This document shows positions 49,138-57,242 of a stretch of DNA of 64,000 bases, one piece after another. Source of the DNA: Acinetobacter pittii. Its GTDB lineage: Bacteria; Pseudomonadota; Gammaproteobacteria; Pseudomonadales; Moraxellaceae. The translations under genes and the position numbers were made by a program. The first letter of the stretch is position 1, and every line of letters starts with the position of its first letter. Location of the stretch: positions 3,348,001 through 3,412,000 of the forward strand of contig NZ_CP139286.1 of assembly GCF_034067285.1 (NCBI RefSeq), in the 5' to 3' direction. A model generated the notes under the pieces. It was given only the letters and a program-made list of their open reading frames with translations. It did no database searches and was not told the DNA's origin.

Positions 49138-49644
49138 TTAAGCAGCTTCTGACTCGTTTTTCTCTTTGAGCGCTGTAATAAGGCGACCCAATTTCGAAAT
49201 AGGAGCTTGAAGGACAGAGGCAAGCATAGTAAGAGCTTTCTCTTGGTTCGGAAGGTTTGCAATTACGCTAACGTCAGCACCTTGATAAACTTTGCCGTCA
49301 AATGCAGCAGCTTTTAACTCAAATGCTTTGTTAGTTTTAGCAAATTCTTCGAACAAACGTGCAGCTGCACCCATGTCATCTTCAGAAGTTGAAAAACCTA
49401 GAATTGTTGGACCAACAAGGTTGTCGTTCAAGATATTGAATTGAGTATCTTGAAGTGCGCGTTTAGCCAAAGTGTTACGTACAATACGTGTAGAAACACC
49501 TAACTTACGAGCTTCAACACGAAGTGTTGTTAATTGCTCTACGCTTAAGCCTTGGTAGTCAGCAACAACGGCTGCAAACGCCTTAGAAGCAACTTCACTT
49601 ACTTCCGCAACGATCTGTTTTTTGTCTTCAATAAGAAGAGCCAT
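49138..49644 (-). CDS. rplJ: 50S ribosomal protein L10
   Basis: A 168-residue stalk base protein that binds 23S rRNA and anchors L7/L12 dimers through its C-terminal helix. MALLIEDKKQIVAEVSEVASKAFAAVVADYQGLSVEQLT is the family N terminus. AGGAGG is seven bases before the ATG. L10-L12 represses its own translation by binding the leader at 49661-49735. Confidence 0.97.
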   Translation of the reverse strand: MALLIEDKKQIVAEVSEVASKAFAAVVADYQGLSVEQLTTLRVEARKLGVSTRIVRNTLAKRALQDTQFNILNDNLVGPTILGFSTSEDDMGAAARLFEEFAKTNKAFELKAAAFDGKVYQGADVSVIANLPNQEKALTMLASVLQAPISKLGRLITALKEKNESEAA

Positions 49645-49660
49645 TGTAAAACCTCCTAAG

Positions 49661-49735
49661 GTGATTTATGTACCCACTGGGCACACTCCCAATTCGTAAG
49701 CCTTTCGACTTACACGCGGAGGAGGAACAAATCAC
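49661..49735 (-). ncRNA. L10 leader (autoregulatory mRNA element of rplJL)
   Basis: Immediately upstream of the rplJ ribosome site, GTGATTT (49735-49729 on the minus strand) pairs with AAATCAC (49667-49661). Inside is a GAAA-capped hairpin GTAAGTC-GAAA-GGCTTAC and a second short stem (GTGCCC/GGGTAC). This position and shape match the L10-binding leader known in bacteria, through which L10-L12 inhibits rplJ translation. The assignment is by eye. Confidence 0.7.
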
Positions 49736-49956
49736 ACCACCGCGTCTACGCAGGCTGTTTTATTAAGAAAAGTGCTATTCGAAAACAACATCTTCTCGCC
49801 TGAGGTCTTTGACGCTGATAAATTCTCATTTATCAATTCAAAGTCCGCCTGATGAGTAAGGGATAAGGCTTTAGCCTCCCCCAACCTAATAGAAAAATAT
49901 TTCTATTTAGGCTCTGTCCTCTATCAGGACTTTAAAATTCTTTACTAAGTCTAAAC
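49736..49956 (-). promoter_or_regulatory. Remainder of the rplA-rplJ gap
   Basis: Three further hairpins are visible: a double-stem one (CTTTGA/TCAAAG around TGATAAA/TTTATCA, 49807-49843), AGGCT-TT-AGCCT (49866-49877), and a bulged stem CCTAATAGAAA/TTTCTATTTAGG (49885-49911). None has a strong T run on the minus strand. A weak rplJ promoter pair, TTGTTT-17-TAATAA, may exist around 49758-49790. Confidence 0.45.
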
Positions 49957-50652
49957 TTAGTTAGAAACGTTGTTTACATCCACAGTAAGACCAGGACCCA
50001 TAGTTGAGCTCAAAGTGATCTTTTTGATGTATACACCTTTAGAAGTCGCAGGTTTTAACTTTTTCAAGTCAGCAACTAAGGTTTCAACGTTTTGACGGAT
50101 AGCAGCAGCATCAAAGCCTAATTGACCGATCGCAGCATGGATAATACCCGCTTTGTCTACACGGTAACGAGCCTGACCAGATTTAGCGTTTTTAACAGCA
50201 TTCGCTACATCAGGAGTTACAGTACCAACTTTAGGGTTTGGCATTAAACCACGTGGACCAAGAATTGTACCGAGCTTACCAACAACACGCATAGCGTCAG
50301 GAGCAGCGATTACAACATCAAAGTCAAGGTTTCCACCTTGGATGCTTTCAGCAAGGTCATCAAAACCTACAACATCAGCACCAGCTTCTTTAGCAGCTTC
50401 TGCTTGAGCGCCTTGAGCAAATACAGCTACACGTACAGTTTTACCAGTACCTGCAGGTAATGTAGTTGCGCCACGAACAACCTGATCAGATTTACGTGGA
50501 TCTACACCCAAGTTTACAGCTACGTCCAAAGATTCTTTGAACTTTGCAGCAGGTAGGCTGTTAAGAACTTGTACCGCTTCTTCCAAAGTGTAAACTTTGT
50601 TTGCTTCAACAGCAGCAGCAATGGCTTTTTGACGTTTAGTTAACTTTGCCAT
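49957..50652 (-). CDS. rplA: 50S ribosomal protein L1
   Basis: A 231-residue protein of the L1 stalk, which moves the E-site tRNA and, in other bacteria, represses the rplKA mRNA. It shows the family segments [41 protein letters not shown] and [14 protein letters not shown]. It starts three bases after rplK. Confidence 0.97.
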   Translation of the reverse strand: MAKLTKRQKAIAAAVEANKVYTLEEAVQVLNSLPAAKFKESLDVAVNLGVDPRKSDQVVRGATTLPAGTGKTVRVAVFAQGAQAEAAKEAGADVVGFDDLAESIQGGNLDFDVVIAAPDAMRVVGKLGTILGPRGLMPNPKVGTVTPDVANAVKNAKSGQARYRVDKAGIIHAAIGQLGFDAAAIRQNVETLVADLKKLKPATSKGVYIKKITLSSTMGPGLTVDVNNVSN

Positions 50653-50655
50653 GTC

Positions 50656-51084
50656 TTATAGCTCCACTTCCAAGCCCATAGAACGTGCAGAACCAGCGAT
50701 GGTACGAACACGTGCGTCTAAATCAGCACCAGTTAAATCTGGCTCTTTAGTAGTCGCAATTTCTTCTAACTGAGCACGAGTCAACTTACCAACTTTAGTT
50801 TTGTTTGGTACAGATGAACCCTTTTGAATACCAGCTGCTTTCTTAAGAAGAATAGAAGCTGGAGGAGTTTTCATGATGAATGTGAACGACTTGTCGTTGT
50901 ACACAGTAATCACTACAGGAATTGGAAGACCTGGTTCAACTTTTTGTGTAGCAGCATTGAATTCTTTACAGAATGCCATGATGTTTACACCACGTTGACC
51001 TAACGCAGGACCAATTGGTGGAGATGGATTTGCTTTACCAGCTGGAACTTGCAGCTTGATATAGCCGTCAATCTTCTTAGCCAT
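50656..51084 (-). CDS. rplK: 50S ribosomal protein L11
   Basis: A 142-residue GTPase-centre protein and the substrate of PrmA. The N-terminal domain has [27 protein letters not shown]; the C-terminal RNA-binding domain has [14 protein letters not shown] and [11 protein letters not shown]. It precedes rplA in the operon and follows nusG after 109 nt containing a hairpin. Confidence 0.97.
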   Translation of the reverse strand: MAKKIDGYIKLQVPAGKANPSPPIGPALGQRGVNIMAFCKEFNAATQKVEPGLPIPVVITVYNDKSFTFIMKTPPASILLKKAAGIQKGSSVPNKTKVGKLTRAQLEEIATTKEPDLTGADLDARVRTIAGSARSMGLEVEL

Positions 51085-51154
51085 TTTAAAATACCTCTGG
51101 GTACAAACGCCGCTAGGCTCCCCAATCTTTACGCAACACTACTGTTACAACAAC

Positions 51155-51178
51155 AATGCCCGATAAAATCGGGCGCTT
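51155..51178 (-). terminator. GC-rich hairpin between nusG and rplK
   Basis: GCCCGAT (51158-51164) and ATCGGGC (51168-51174) form a seven-base stem with a three-base loop. No T run follows on the minus strand, so it may be a processing site or weak terminator rather than an efficient stop. Confidence 0.4.
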
Positions 51179-51193
51179 TTCAACCAATTAAGA

Positions 51194-51727
51194 TTAAATC
51201 GTTTTTTCGACTTGGCGAAATTCGAGTTCAACCTGAGTTGGTCGATTAAATACATTAATCGTCAACGTTAAACGTGACTTATCGTATTGAACTTCTTCCA
51301 CCACACCTTTAAAGTCTGTGAATGGACCGTCAATAACAAGTAATTCTTCACCTGGCTCAAACATCGTTTTAGGACGTGGTGCTTCACCAGTATTACGTAC
51401 ACGCGCAAGAATCGCATCTGCTTCACGCTGAGTGATTGGTGCTGGTTTTTCAGGTGTACCACCGATAAAACCTAGAACCTTTGGACATTCTTTAACAATA
51501 TGCCAAGTATCATCATTCATTTCCATTTCGACTAACACATAGCCAGGAAAGAATTTACGCTCAGATTTACGTTTCTTACCATCCTTCATTTCCACCACTT
51601 CTTCGGTAGGAACAAGGACATCACCAAAGCTATCAGCAACAGCGCTACGCTGGATTCGTTCTGTAAGTGAACGCAACACTTGTTTTTCATAGCCAGAGTA
51701 GGCATGAATAATGTACCAACGTTTCAT
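51194..51727 (-). CDS. nusG: Transcription termination/antitermination factor NusG
   Basis: A 177-residue elongation factor that bridges RNA polymerase and Rho or ribosomes. The NGN domain begins MKRWYIIHAYSGYEKQV and has FFPGYVLVEMEM; the C-terminal KOW domain has DGPFTDFKGVVEEVQYDKSRL. secE ends eight bases upstream; the secE-nusG pair is universal in this group. Confidence 0.97.
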   Translation of the reverse strand: MKRWYIIHAYSGYEKQVLRSLTERIQRSAVADSFGDVLVPTEEVVEMKDGKKRKSERKFFPGYVLVEMEMNDDTWHIVKECPKVLGFIGGTPEKPAPITQREADAILARVRNTGEAPRPKTMFEPGEELLVIDGPFTDFKGVVEEVQYDKSRLTLTINVFNRPTQVELEFRQVEKTI

Positions 51728-51734
51728 AGCTCTT

Positions 51735-52175
51735 TTACCCGATAATCAACTTAATTAACCAACCCAAACCATAGTCAAAGCACCATAAAACCAGTGATGC
51801 CACAACTACAACCAATAGAACCTGCCACGAAGTAGTGACTGTTTCTTGTTTTGTTGGCCAAGTTACTCGACGCAATTCGACTCGTGCATCTTTTAGCAAA
51901 CGAACGAAGCCTTTACCTTGATGGGTGGCGTATAATAAACCTAAAGCCACAACGATACAAGCAAAAATTGCCCCAACGCGCACCCAAACATTATTTGCAG
52001 GCGCCCAATACGCTGGTAAGTGCTGATTCACCATGGTAGCTAAAAGCAACAATGCTATTGCAATCACCCATAGAACAATGTCTAGAGGCGAACCAGAACG
52101 AACAACTTCAGCAGAATTATTTCTTTGAGGAATTGGCGCGTCGCTCAATGCGTCACGCGATTTATCATTCGACAT
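51735..52175 (-). CDS. secE: Preprotein translocase subunit SecE
   Basis: Essential SecYEG subunit, 146 residues with three membrane helices (about 32-50, 63-83, 118-141), as in the E. coli form. The conserved amphipathic region is ARVELRRVTWPTKQETVTTS. The N-terminal 25 residues are polar and Ser/Asp-rich. tRNA-Trp lies 75 nt upstream. Confidence 0.95.
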   Translation of the reverse strand: MSNDKSRDALSDAPIPQRNNSAEVVRSGSPLDIVLWVIAIALLLLATMVNQHLPAYWAPANNVWVRVGAIFACIVVALGLLYATHQGKGFVRLLKDARVELRRVTWPTKQETVTTSWQVLLVVVVASLVLWCFDYGLGWLIKLIIG

Positions 52176-52250
52176 TTTTGTACTCGTCGTAGAACTCGCG
52201 ACTTATTATATGAACAACTAAGCCAGCATCAAGCTTTTTATTTCAAAATA

Positions 52251-52326
52251 TGGCAGGTCAGGAGGGACTCGAACCCCCAACATTCGGTTTTGGAGACCGA
52301 CGCTCTACCAATTGAACTACTGACCT
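52251..52326 (-). tRNA. tRNA-Trp (CCA anticodon)
   Basis: The minus strand reads AGGTCAGTAGTTCAATTGG...GGTCTCCAAAACC...GGTTCGAGTCC...CTGACCT-G-CCA. The acceptor arms pair over seven bases, the anticodon loop is CTCCAAA, and CCA is encoded. It sits between tuf and secE. Confidence 0.96.
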
Positions 52327-52386
52327 ATAATGCAAGTTGAGAGCCAAAGCCCTCAACCTGAGACGTAATCCGTCACTATAATATGC

Positions 52387-53577
52387 TTATGCAGTTACTT
52401 TCGCAACAACACCAGCACCTACAGTACGACCACCTTCACGGATCGCAAAACGTAGACCTGGGTCCATTGCGATTGGGTGGATTAATTCTACTGACATTTC
52501 AACGTTGTCGCCTGGCATAACCATTTCAACGCCGTCTTGTAATTGGATTGCACCAGTTACGTCAGTTGTACGGAAGTAGAACTGTGGACGGTAACCATTT
52601 AAGAATGGAGTGTGACGACCACCTTCTTCTTTAGAAAGTACGTATACTTCTGCGTCGAATTTAGTGTGCGGCTTGATTGTACCTGGTTTAGCAAGTACTT
52701 GACCACGTTGTACGTCTTCACGCTTAGTACCACGAAGTAAGATACCACAGTTCTCACCTGCACGGCCTTCGTCAAGAAGTTTACGGAACATTTCTACGCC
52801 AGTTACAGTTGTTTTAACTGTATCTTTAATACCAACGATCTCTACTTCTTCACCAACTTTAACGATACCAGCTTCTACACGGCCTGTTACTACAGTACCA
52901 CGACCAGAAATTGAGAATACGTCTTCGATTGGCATTAAGAATGCTTTGTCGATAGCACGTTCTGGTTCTGGGATGTAAGAGTCAAGCGCTTCAACAAGAG
53001 CAAGAACTGAAGGCTCGCCATATTGACCAGCATCACCTTCCAACGCTTTAAGCGCAGAACCACGGATAACTGGAGTGTCATCACCTGGGAAGTCATAAGT
53101 AGAAAGAAGTTCACGAACTTCCATTTCTACTAATTCAAGTAATTCTTCATCATCAACAAGGTCACACTTGTTCAAGAATACGATGATGTAAGGTACACCA
53201 ACCTGACGAGAAAGAAGGATGTGTTCACGAGTTTGTGGCATTGGACCGTCAGTCGCAGCACACACAAGGATCGCGCCGTCCATCTGAGCAGCACCAGTAA
53301 TCATGTTTTTAACGTAATCGGCGTGGCCCGGGCAGTCAACGTGCGCGTAGTGACGAATTGGTGAATCGTATTCTACGTGTGAAGTATTAATTGTAATACC
53401 ACGTGCTTTTTCTTCAGGTGCTGAGTCGATTTGTGAGTAATCTTTCGCTTCACCGCCGTAAGTTTTTGCACAAATAGTTGCAATCGCAGCAGTTAAAGTT
53501 GTTTTACCATGGTCAACGTGACCGATTGTGCCCACGTTTACGTGTGGCTTATTACGTTCAAACTTAGCCTTAGCCAT
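52387..53577 (-). CDS. tuf: Elongation factor Tu
   Basis: A 396-residue GTPase delivering aminoacyl-tRNA. G1 is GHVDHGKT, G2 is [14 protein letters not shown]3 is DCPGHADY and G4 is NKCD; domains 2 and 3 follow. It lies between four tRNA genes and tRNA-Trp, the tufB position. Acinetobacter usually has a second copy in the str operon (outside this window). ATG is preceded by GAGGAC. Confidence 0.98.
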   Translation of the reverse strand: MAKAKFERNKPHVNVGTIGHVDHGKTTLTAAIATICAKTYGGEAKDYSQIDSAPEEKARGITINTSHVEYDSPIRHYAHVDCPGHADYVKNMITGAAQMDGAILVCAATDGPMPQTREHILLSRQVGVPYIIVFLNKCDLVDDEELLELVEMEVRELLSTYDFPGDDTPVIRGSALKALEGDAGQYGEPSVLALVEALDSYIPEPERAIDKAFLMPIEDVFSISGRGTVVTGRVEAGIVKVGEEVEIVGIKDTVKTTVTGVEMFRKLLDEGRAGENCGILLRGTKREDVQRGQVLAKPGTIKPHTKFDAEVYVLSKEEGGRHTPFLNGYRPQFYFRTTDVTGAIQLQDGVEMVMPGDNVEMSVELIHPIAMDPGLRFAIREGGRTVGAGVVAKVTA

Positions 53578-53725
53578 GTTTATAGTCCTCGTTTACGTCG
53601 AACACAATTCTGAGCAAAAACCCAGCATCGACATATCGCCAAAAAAAATCAAACACCCAATACTTGAAAAGCAGACTAATAAGCCTGCTTTTTAAATCTT
53701 TGTAGAAAACCTACTAAACTGTATC

Positions 53726-53800
<75 letters not shown>

Positions 53801-53813
53801 GATTATCCTTCGA

Positions 53814-53889
53814 TGGAGCGGGAGACGAGGATCGAACTCGCGACATGCAGCTTGGAAGGCTGCCGCTCTACCAACTGAGCTACTCCCGC
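53814..53889 (-). tRNA. tRNA-Gly (TCC anticodon)
   Basis: The minus strand begins GCGGGAGTAGCTCAGTTGG and ends GTCTCCCGC-T-CCA; anticodon loop CTTCCAA. It has 76 nt with CCA encoded. Confidence 0.96.
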
Positions 53890-53926
53890 ACTGTGTTGGT
53901 ATATATACCACTTCAATCGAAGTTAA

Positions 53927-54010
53927 TGGTGGTGAGAGAAGGATTCGAACCTTCGAAACTTTCGTAGCGGAGTTACAGTCCGCCCCCTTTGACCGCTCGG
54001 GAATCTCACC
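53927..54010 (-). tRNA. tRNA-Tyr (GTA anticodon)
   Basis: The minus strand begins GGTGAGATTCCCGAGCGG and ends CTTCTCTCACC-A-CCA, with anticodon loop CTGTAAC and the long variable arm of tRNA-Tyr (84 nt). Confidence 0.95.
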
Positions 54011-54064
54011 ATATCACACTTATTTCAGTGTTGTTCTTTACTTCACAACTACACACCTTTAAGA

Positions 54065-54140
<76 letters not shown>

Positions 54141-54204
54141 TCTTCTTAGTGTTTCGTACGTTTCGTATCGGAACGGTGTGCAGTTTAGCAAAACTTCCAA
54201 ACGA

Positions 54205-54236
54205 TGCAAGCGGTTTTTTTAAAAAAACCGCTAAAA
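54205..54236 (-). terminator. Terminator-like palindrome after trpE
   Basis: A perfect 24-base palindrome (54209-54232) has arms AGCGG plus T7/A7 and no unpaired loop. It begins just after the trpE stop and before the tRNA cluster promoter region. Confidence 0.6.
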
Positions 54237-54238
54237 AC

Positions 54239-55732
54239 TCATAAAATCAATCCGTTTGATGATAATTCAACCGCTTTGATCACTGCGCGAGCTTTTATTT
54301 GCGTTTCATTCCATTCAGATTCAGGATTTGAGTCCGCAACCAGACCTGCTCCAGCCTGTACATAGACTTTTTTATCTCGGATAACACAAGTACGGATTGC
54401 AATCGACATATCCATTTCACCGTGCCATCCTAAATATCCTACTGCCCCACCAAAGACACCTCTTTTTACAGGCTCAACTTCATCAATAATTTCCATTGCA
54501 CGAATTTTTGGTGCACCTGACAAAGTACCTGCAGGGAAAGTCGCCTTAAATACATCTAGCGCATCAATATCATCACGAACTTCACCTTGTACATTTGAAA
54601 CAATGTGCATCACATGCGAATAGCGCTCAATCACCATTTGATCAGTCACTTGGACCTTTCCAATTTTGGACACTCGCCCGACATCATTTCGACCAAGGTC
54701 AATCAGCATTAAATGCTCTGCGATTTCTTTTTCATCAGAAAGTAAGTCTTTTTCTAAAGCAATATCTTCTTCTTTAGTTTTTCCACGAGGTCTGGTACCT
54801 GCAAGCGGACGTACTGTCGCAATCCCATTTTCGAGGCGAGAAAGAATTTCTGGTGATGACCCTACAATATGAAATGGCTTTTTATCTGTAATAGTTTGTC
54901 CTTGTACCAAAAATAAATAAGGAGAAGGATTTAAATGACGCAAAGCACGATAGACCTGTAAAGCTTCACCATCAAAATCAGAAACCATACGCTGGCCTGG
55001 CACAACCTGCATCACATCACCCGCACGGATGTATTCTTTAACCTTTTCTATGGTCTCAAGGAATTTTTCTTTGCCGGTAATTGATTCAAAATGTGGAGGT
55101 GTATGTGGCTTAGCTTGCAAACTTACTGGTGTAGCCAACAATTGCTCTAATTGATCTAACTTTTGTTGAGCATCTTCATAGGCATTTGGCTGGGTAGTGT
55201 CGGCATGAACAATTAAGAATAAAGTATCTTTAAGGTTGTCAAAGACAACAACCGTCTTCGATAGCATCAACCATAAATCTGGCAATGTAATTGGATCAGC
55301 CGCAGGGACATTTTTTAAACGTGGTTCTATGTAGCGAACCGCATCATAGCCCAAATATCCCACTAATCCGCCCGTAAAGCTCGGTAAGTTTGGCAACAGT
55401 TCAGCAGAAGGCACTTTAAACTGCTTCTGGAATTCACGAATATATTGAAATGGATCTTGGCAATCTTGTTGTGTAATTGAGCCATCAGCGTGCTGTATAG
55501 ATAGAATACCAGCATTACATGAGAACACCGTCGACTCGCCTAATCCAATCATAGAATAGCGCGCCCAATTTTCACCGCCTTCGACGGACTCAAATAAATA
55601 AGCCTGTGTCTGGTCTTTAAAACGAGCAAAAACAGATAAAGGAGTTTCTGTGTCTGCTAAGCGTTGGCGATAGACTGGAATCGTGTTGTAGCCTGAAGCC
55701 TTAAGTTGTTCAAATTGCGCTAATGTAGTCAT
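54239..55732 (-). CDS. trpE: Anthranilate synthase component I (TrpE)
   Basis: Large subunit converting chorismate and ammonia/glutamine to anthranilate, 497 residues. The N-terminal domain carries the feedback region YLFESVEGG; the chorismate-binding domain has VVPGQRM, FHIVGSSPEIL, PLAGTRPRGKT, HLMLIDLGRNDVGRV and GTLSGAPKIRAMEII. It is separate from trpGDC, as in other Acinetobacter and Pseudomonas. gph lies upstream after 109 nt on the same strand. No Trp leader peptide was recognised. Confidence 0.97.
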   Translation of the reverse strand: MTTLAQFEQLKASGYNTIPVYRQRLADTETPLSVFARFKDQTQAYLFESVEGGENWARYSMIGLGESTVFSCNAGILSIQHADGSITQQDCQDPFQYIREFQKQFKVPSAELLPNLPSFTGGLVGYLGYDAVRYIEPRLKNVPAADPITLPDLWLMLSKTVVVFDNLKDTLFLIVHADTTQPNAYEDAQQKLDQLEQLLATPVSLQAKPHTPPHFESITGKEKFLETIEKVKEYIRAGDVMQVVPGQRMVSDFDGEALQVYRALRHLNPSPYLFLVQGQTITDKKPFHIVGSSPEILSRLENGIATVRPLAGTRPRGKTKEEDIALEKDLLSDEKEIAEHLMLIDLGRNDVGRVSKIGKVQVTDQMVIERYSHVMHIVSNVQGEVRDDIDALDVFKATFPAGTLSGAPKIRAMEIIDEVEPVKRGVFGGAVGYLGWHGEMDMSIAIRTCVIRDKKVYVQAGAGLVADSNPESEWNETQIKARAVIKAVELSSNGLIL

Positions 55733-55841
55733 GAATTCTTCTCTAATATGGTTTCGATTTAAAAGGGTGTTTTTCTAGATTCGATTTAGACACGCCATCG
55801 AAAAACCATACGCTTATTCATGCTGATCTCCATTTCATTCA

Positions 55842-56510
55842 TTAGATAATTAACTCAGCCAAACTATCAACAACTTGCTGAGGTTGGCAATCATAGATAT
55901 TTTCTCCATGATTATAGCCATAGCTAACTACAATACAATCAATTCCCGCGCGACGCGCAGCCTCAATATCATTACTTGAATCACCAATCATTAATGATTG
56001 CGAAGCAGATATTTTTAGGCTTTGCATACAATGTAATAATGGCAATGGATGAGGCTTTCTCTCAGGTAAGCTATCCCCACCAAGTACGACTTGGAAATAT
56101 GGAGAGAGCTCCAAAGCATCAAGCAACCCTTGGGCAAGTTGTACAGGCTTATTGGTAACGCAAGCCATTTGTATATTTAAAGTTTTACAATGTTTTAAAA
56201 ACTCGGTTACCCCAGGGTAAATTTGAGTATTTACACAAAGCTCTACACTATATATATCAATAAACTTCTGTAATAAAACTTTATGTTGTTCAGGATCTAA
56301 TTTTCCAAAAATATGAATTAGAACGCTTTCACAGAGTTTTGAAGCTCCTTTGCCTACCCATTCTCGTATTTGGGCTTCTGTTACCTTTGGCCAACTTAGT
56401 ACCTCTAAACTTAAATTCATCGCCCGATACAAATCAGCAGCAGAATCAACTAACGTTCCATCTAGATCAAATAAAATTAAATCACGCTTACTTAGTTGTG
56501 CAACAGACAT
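55842..56510 (-). CDS. gph: Phosphoglycolate phosphatase-like HAD hydrolase (Gph)
   Basis: A 222-residue HAD phosphatase: motif I DLDGTLVDSAADL, motif II VTNKPV, motif III/IV KPHPLPLLHCM and GDSSNDIEAARRAG. It removes 2-phosphoglycolate, formed for instance when DNA ends damaged by oxidation are repaired. Synteny with trpE (gph-trpE) is seen in related bacteria. A terminator separates it from the upstream FHA gene. Confidence 0.9.
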   Translation of the reverse strand: MSVAQLSKRDLILFDLDGTLVDSAADLYRAMNLSLEVLSWPKVTEAQIREWVGKGASKLCESVLIHIFGKLDPEQHKVLLQKFIDIYSVELCVNTQIYPGVTEFLKHCKTLNIQMACVTNKPVQLAQGLLDALELSPYFQVVLGGDSLPERKPHPLPLLHCMQSLKISASQSLMIGDSSNDIEAARRAGIDCIVVSYGYNHGENIYDCQPQQVVDSLAELII

Positions 56511-56524
56511 CTTTTTCTACTCAA

Positions 56525-56556
56525 AATTAAAAAGGCATGCGTTTAGCATGCCTTGA
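56525..56556 (-). terminator. Terminator after the FHA-domain gene
   Basis: GGCATGC (56534-56540) and GCATGCC (56546-56552) form a seven-base stem with a five-base loop. T5 follows on the minus strand. Confidence 0.85.
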
Positions 56557-56575
56557 TTGTAAAAGCAGCAATGGA

Positions 56576-57202
56576 TTATTTAAAGAACAACCATGCTAAT
56601 ACAGCTAAAATTACTAAAATAATAATTGTGATTAAACCAACGGATGCATTCTTCTGTTGCTCTTTTTCTTCTGCAACACGAGAAACTGGCTCATCAAAAG
56701 CAATAGGCGTTTGCTGTTGTGCATTGACATCCACACCTTCTGGAATAGGTGCAGGTTTTGGTATAGAAATATTCTGCGGCATACCATCGCGACGAACTTC
56801 GACTTCTGCAGCGCGCTCTGCAAGGCTTGGCATTCCTTGATCGCTTAAATCTGGAGATGATGTTGTATTTACAGGCTCGGCTTCAATTTCAGGCAATTCC
56901 GTGATTGTCTGTGCAGGTGCTAGTACAGAAAATTTAAAACTAGCGAACTGAACAATATCACCATCATGTAGCTGCTTTTCTTGCTCAATACGAATATCGT
57001 TTACAAATGTGCCATTCGATGAATTAAGGTCTTGCACCCATAGCGCCTGATCTTTTAAAAGCAATGCCGCGTGGCGACGTGAAATTTCAGCAGCTTGTAA
57101 CAACACATCAGCATCTTGATGACGCCCTACCAACATATCACGATCAACACTAATTTCTTGGCCTGTAATTTCACCAGTAATTGCTTGTAGTTTCCAAGTC
57201 AT
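56576..57202 (-). CDS. FHA-domain protein with a C-terminal membrane anchor
   Basis: A 208-residue protein. Residues of about 20-95 form a forkhead-associated domain (VGRHQDADVLLQAAEISRRHAALL, NSSNGTFVNDIRI) that binds phosphothreonine peptides. A Pro/Glu-rich linker follows (about 100-185), and a single hydrophobic helix at the extreme C terminus (about 187-206, GLITIIILVILAVLAWLFF) makes it a tail-anchored protein with the FHA domain in the cytoplasm. It lies 40 nt after gspD on the same strand. No Ser/Thr kinase gene is nearby. The partner is unknown. Confidence 0.85.
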   Translation of the reverse strand: MTWKLQAITGEITGQEISVDRDMLVGRHQDADVLLQAAEISRRHAALLLKDQALWVQDLNSSNGTFVNDIRIEQEKQLHDGDIVQFASFKFSVLAPAQTITELPEIEAEPVNTTSSPDLSDQGMPSLAERAAEVEVRRDGMPQNISIPKPAPIPEGVDVNAQQQTPIAFDEPVSRVAEEKEQQKNASVGLITIIILVILAVLAWLFFK

Positions 57203-57242
57203 ACGTATGTCCCATTCATTTTTTATTAATCATAACATGCTA

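Noticed and set aside
54209..54232. The perfect palindrome after trpE as an attachment or protein-binding site
   Set aside because: It sits directly after a stop codon and can form a hairpin, so a terminator is the simpler reading, although the minus-strand T run after it is missing.
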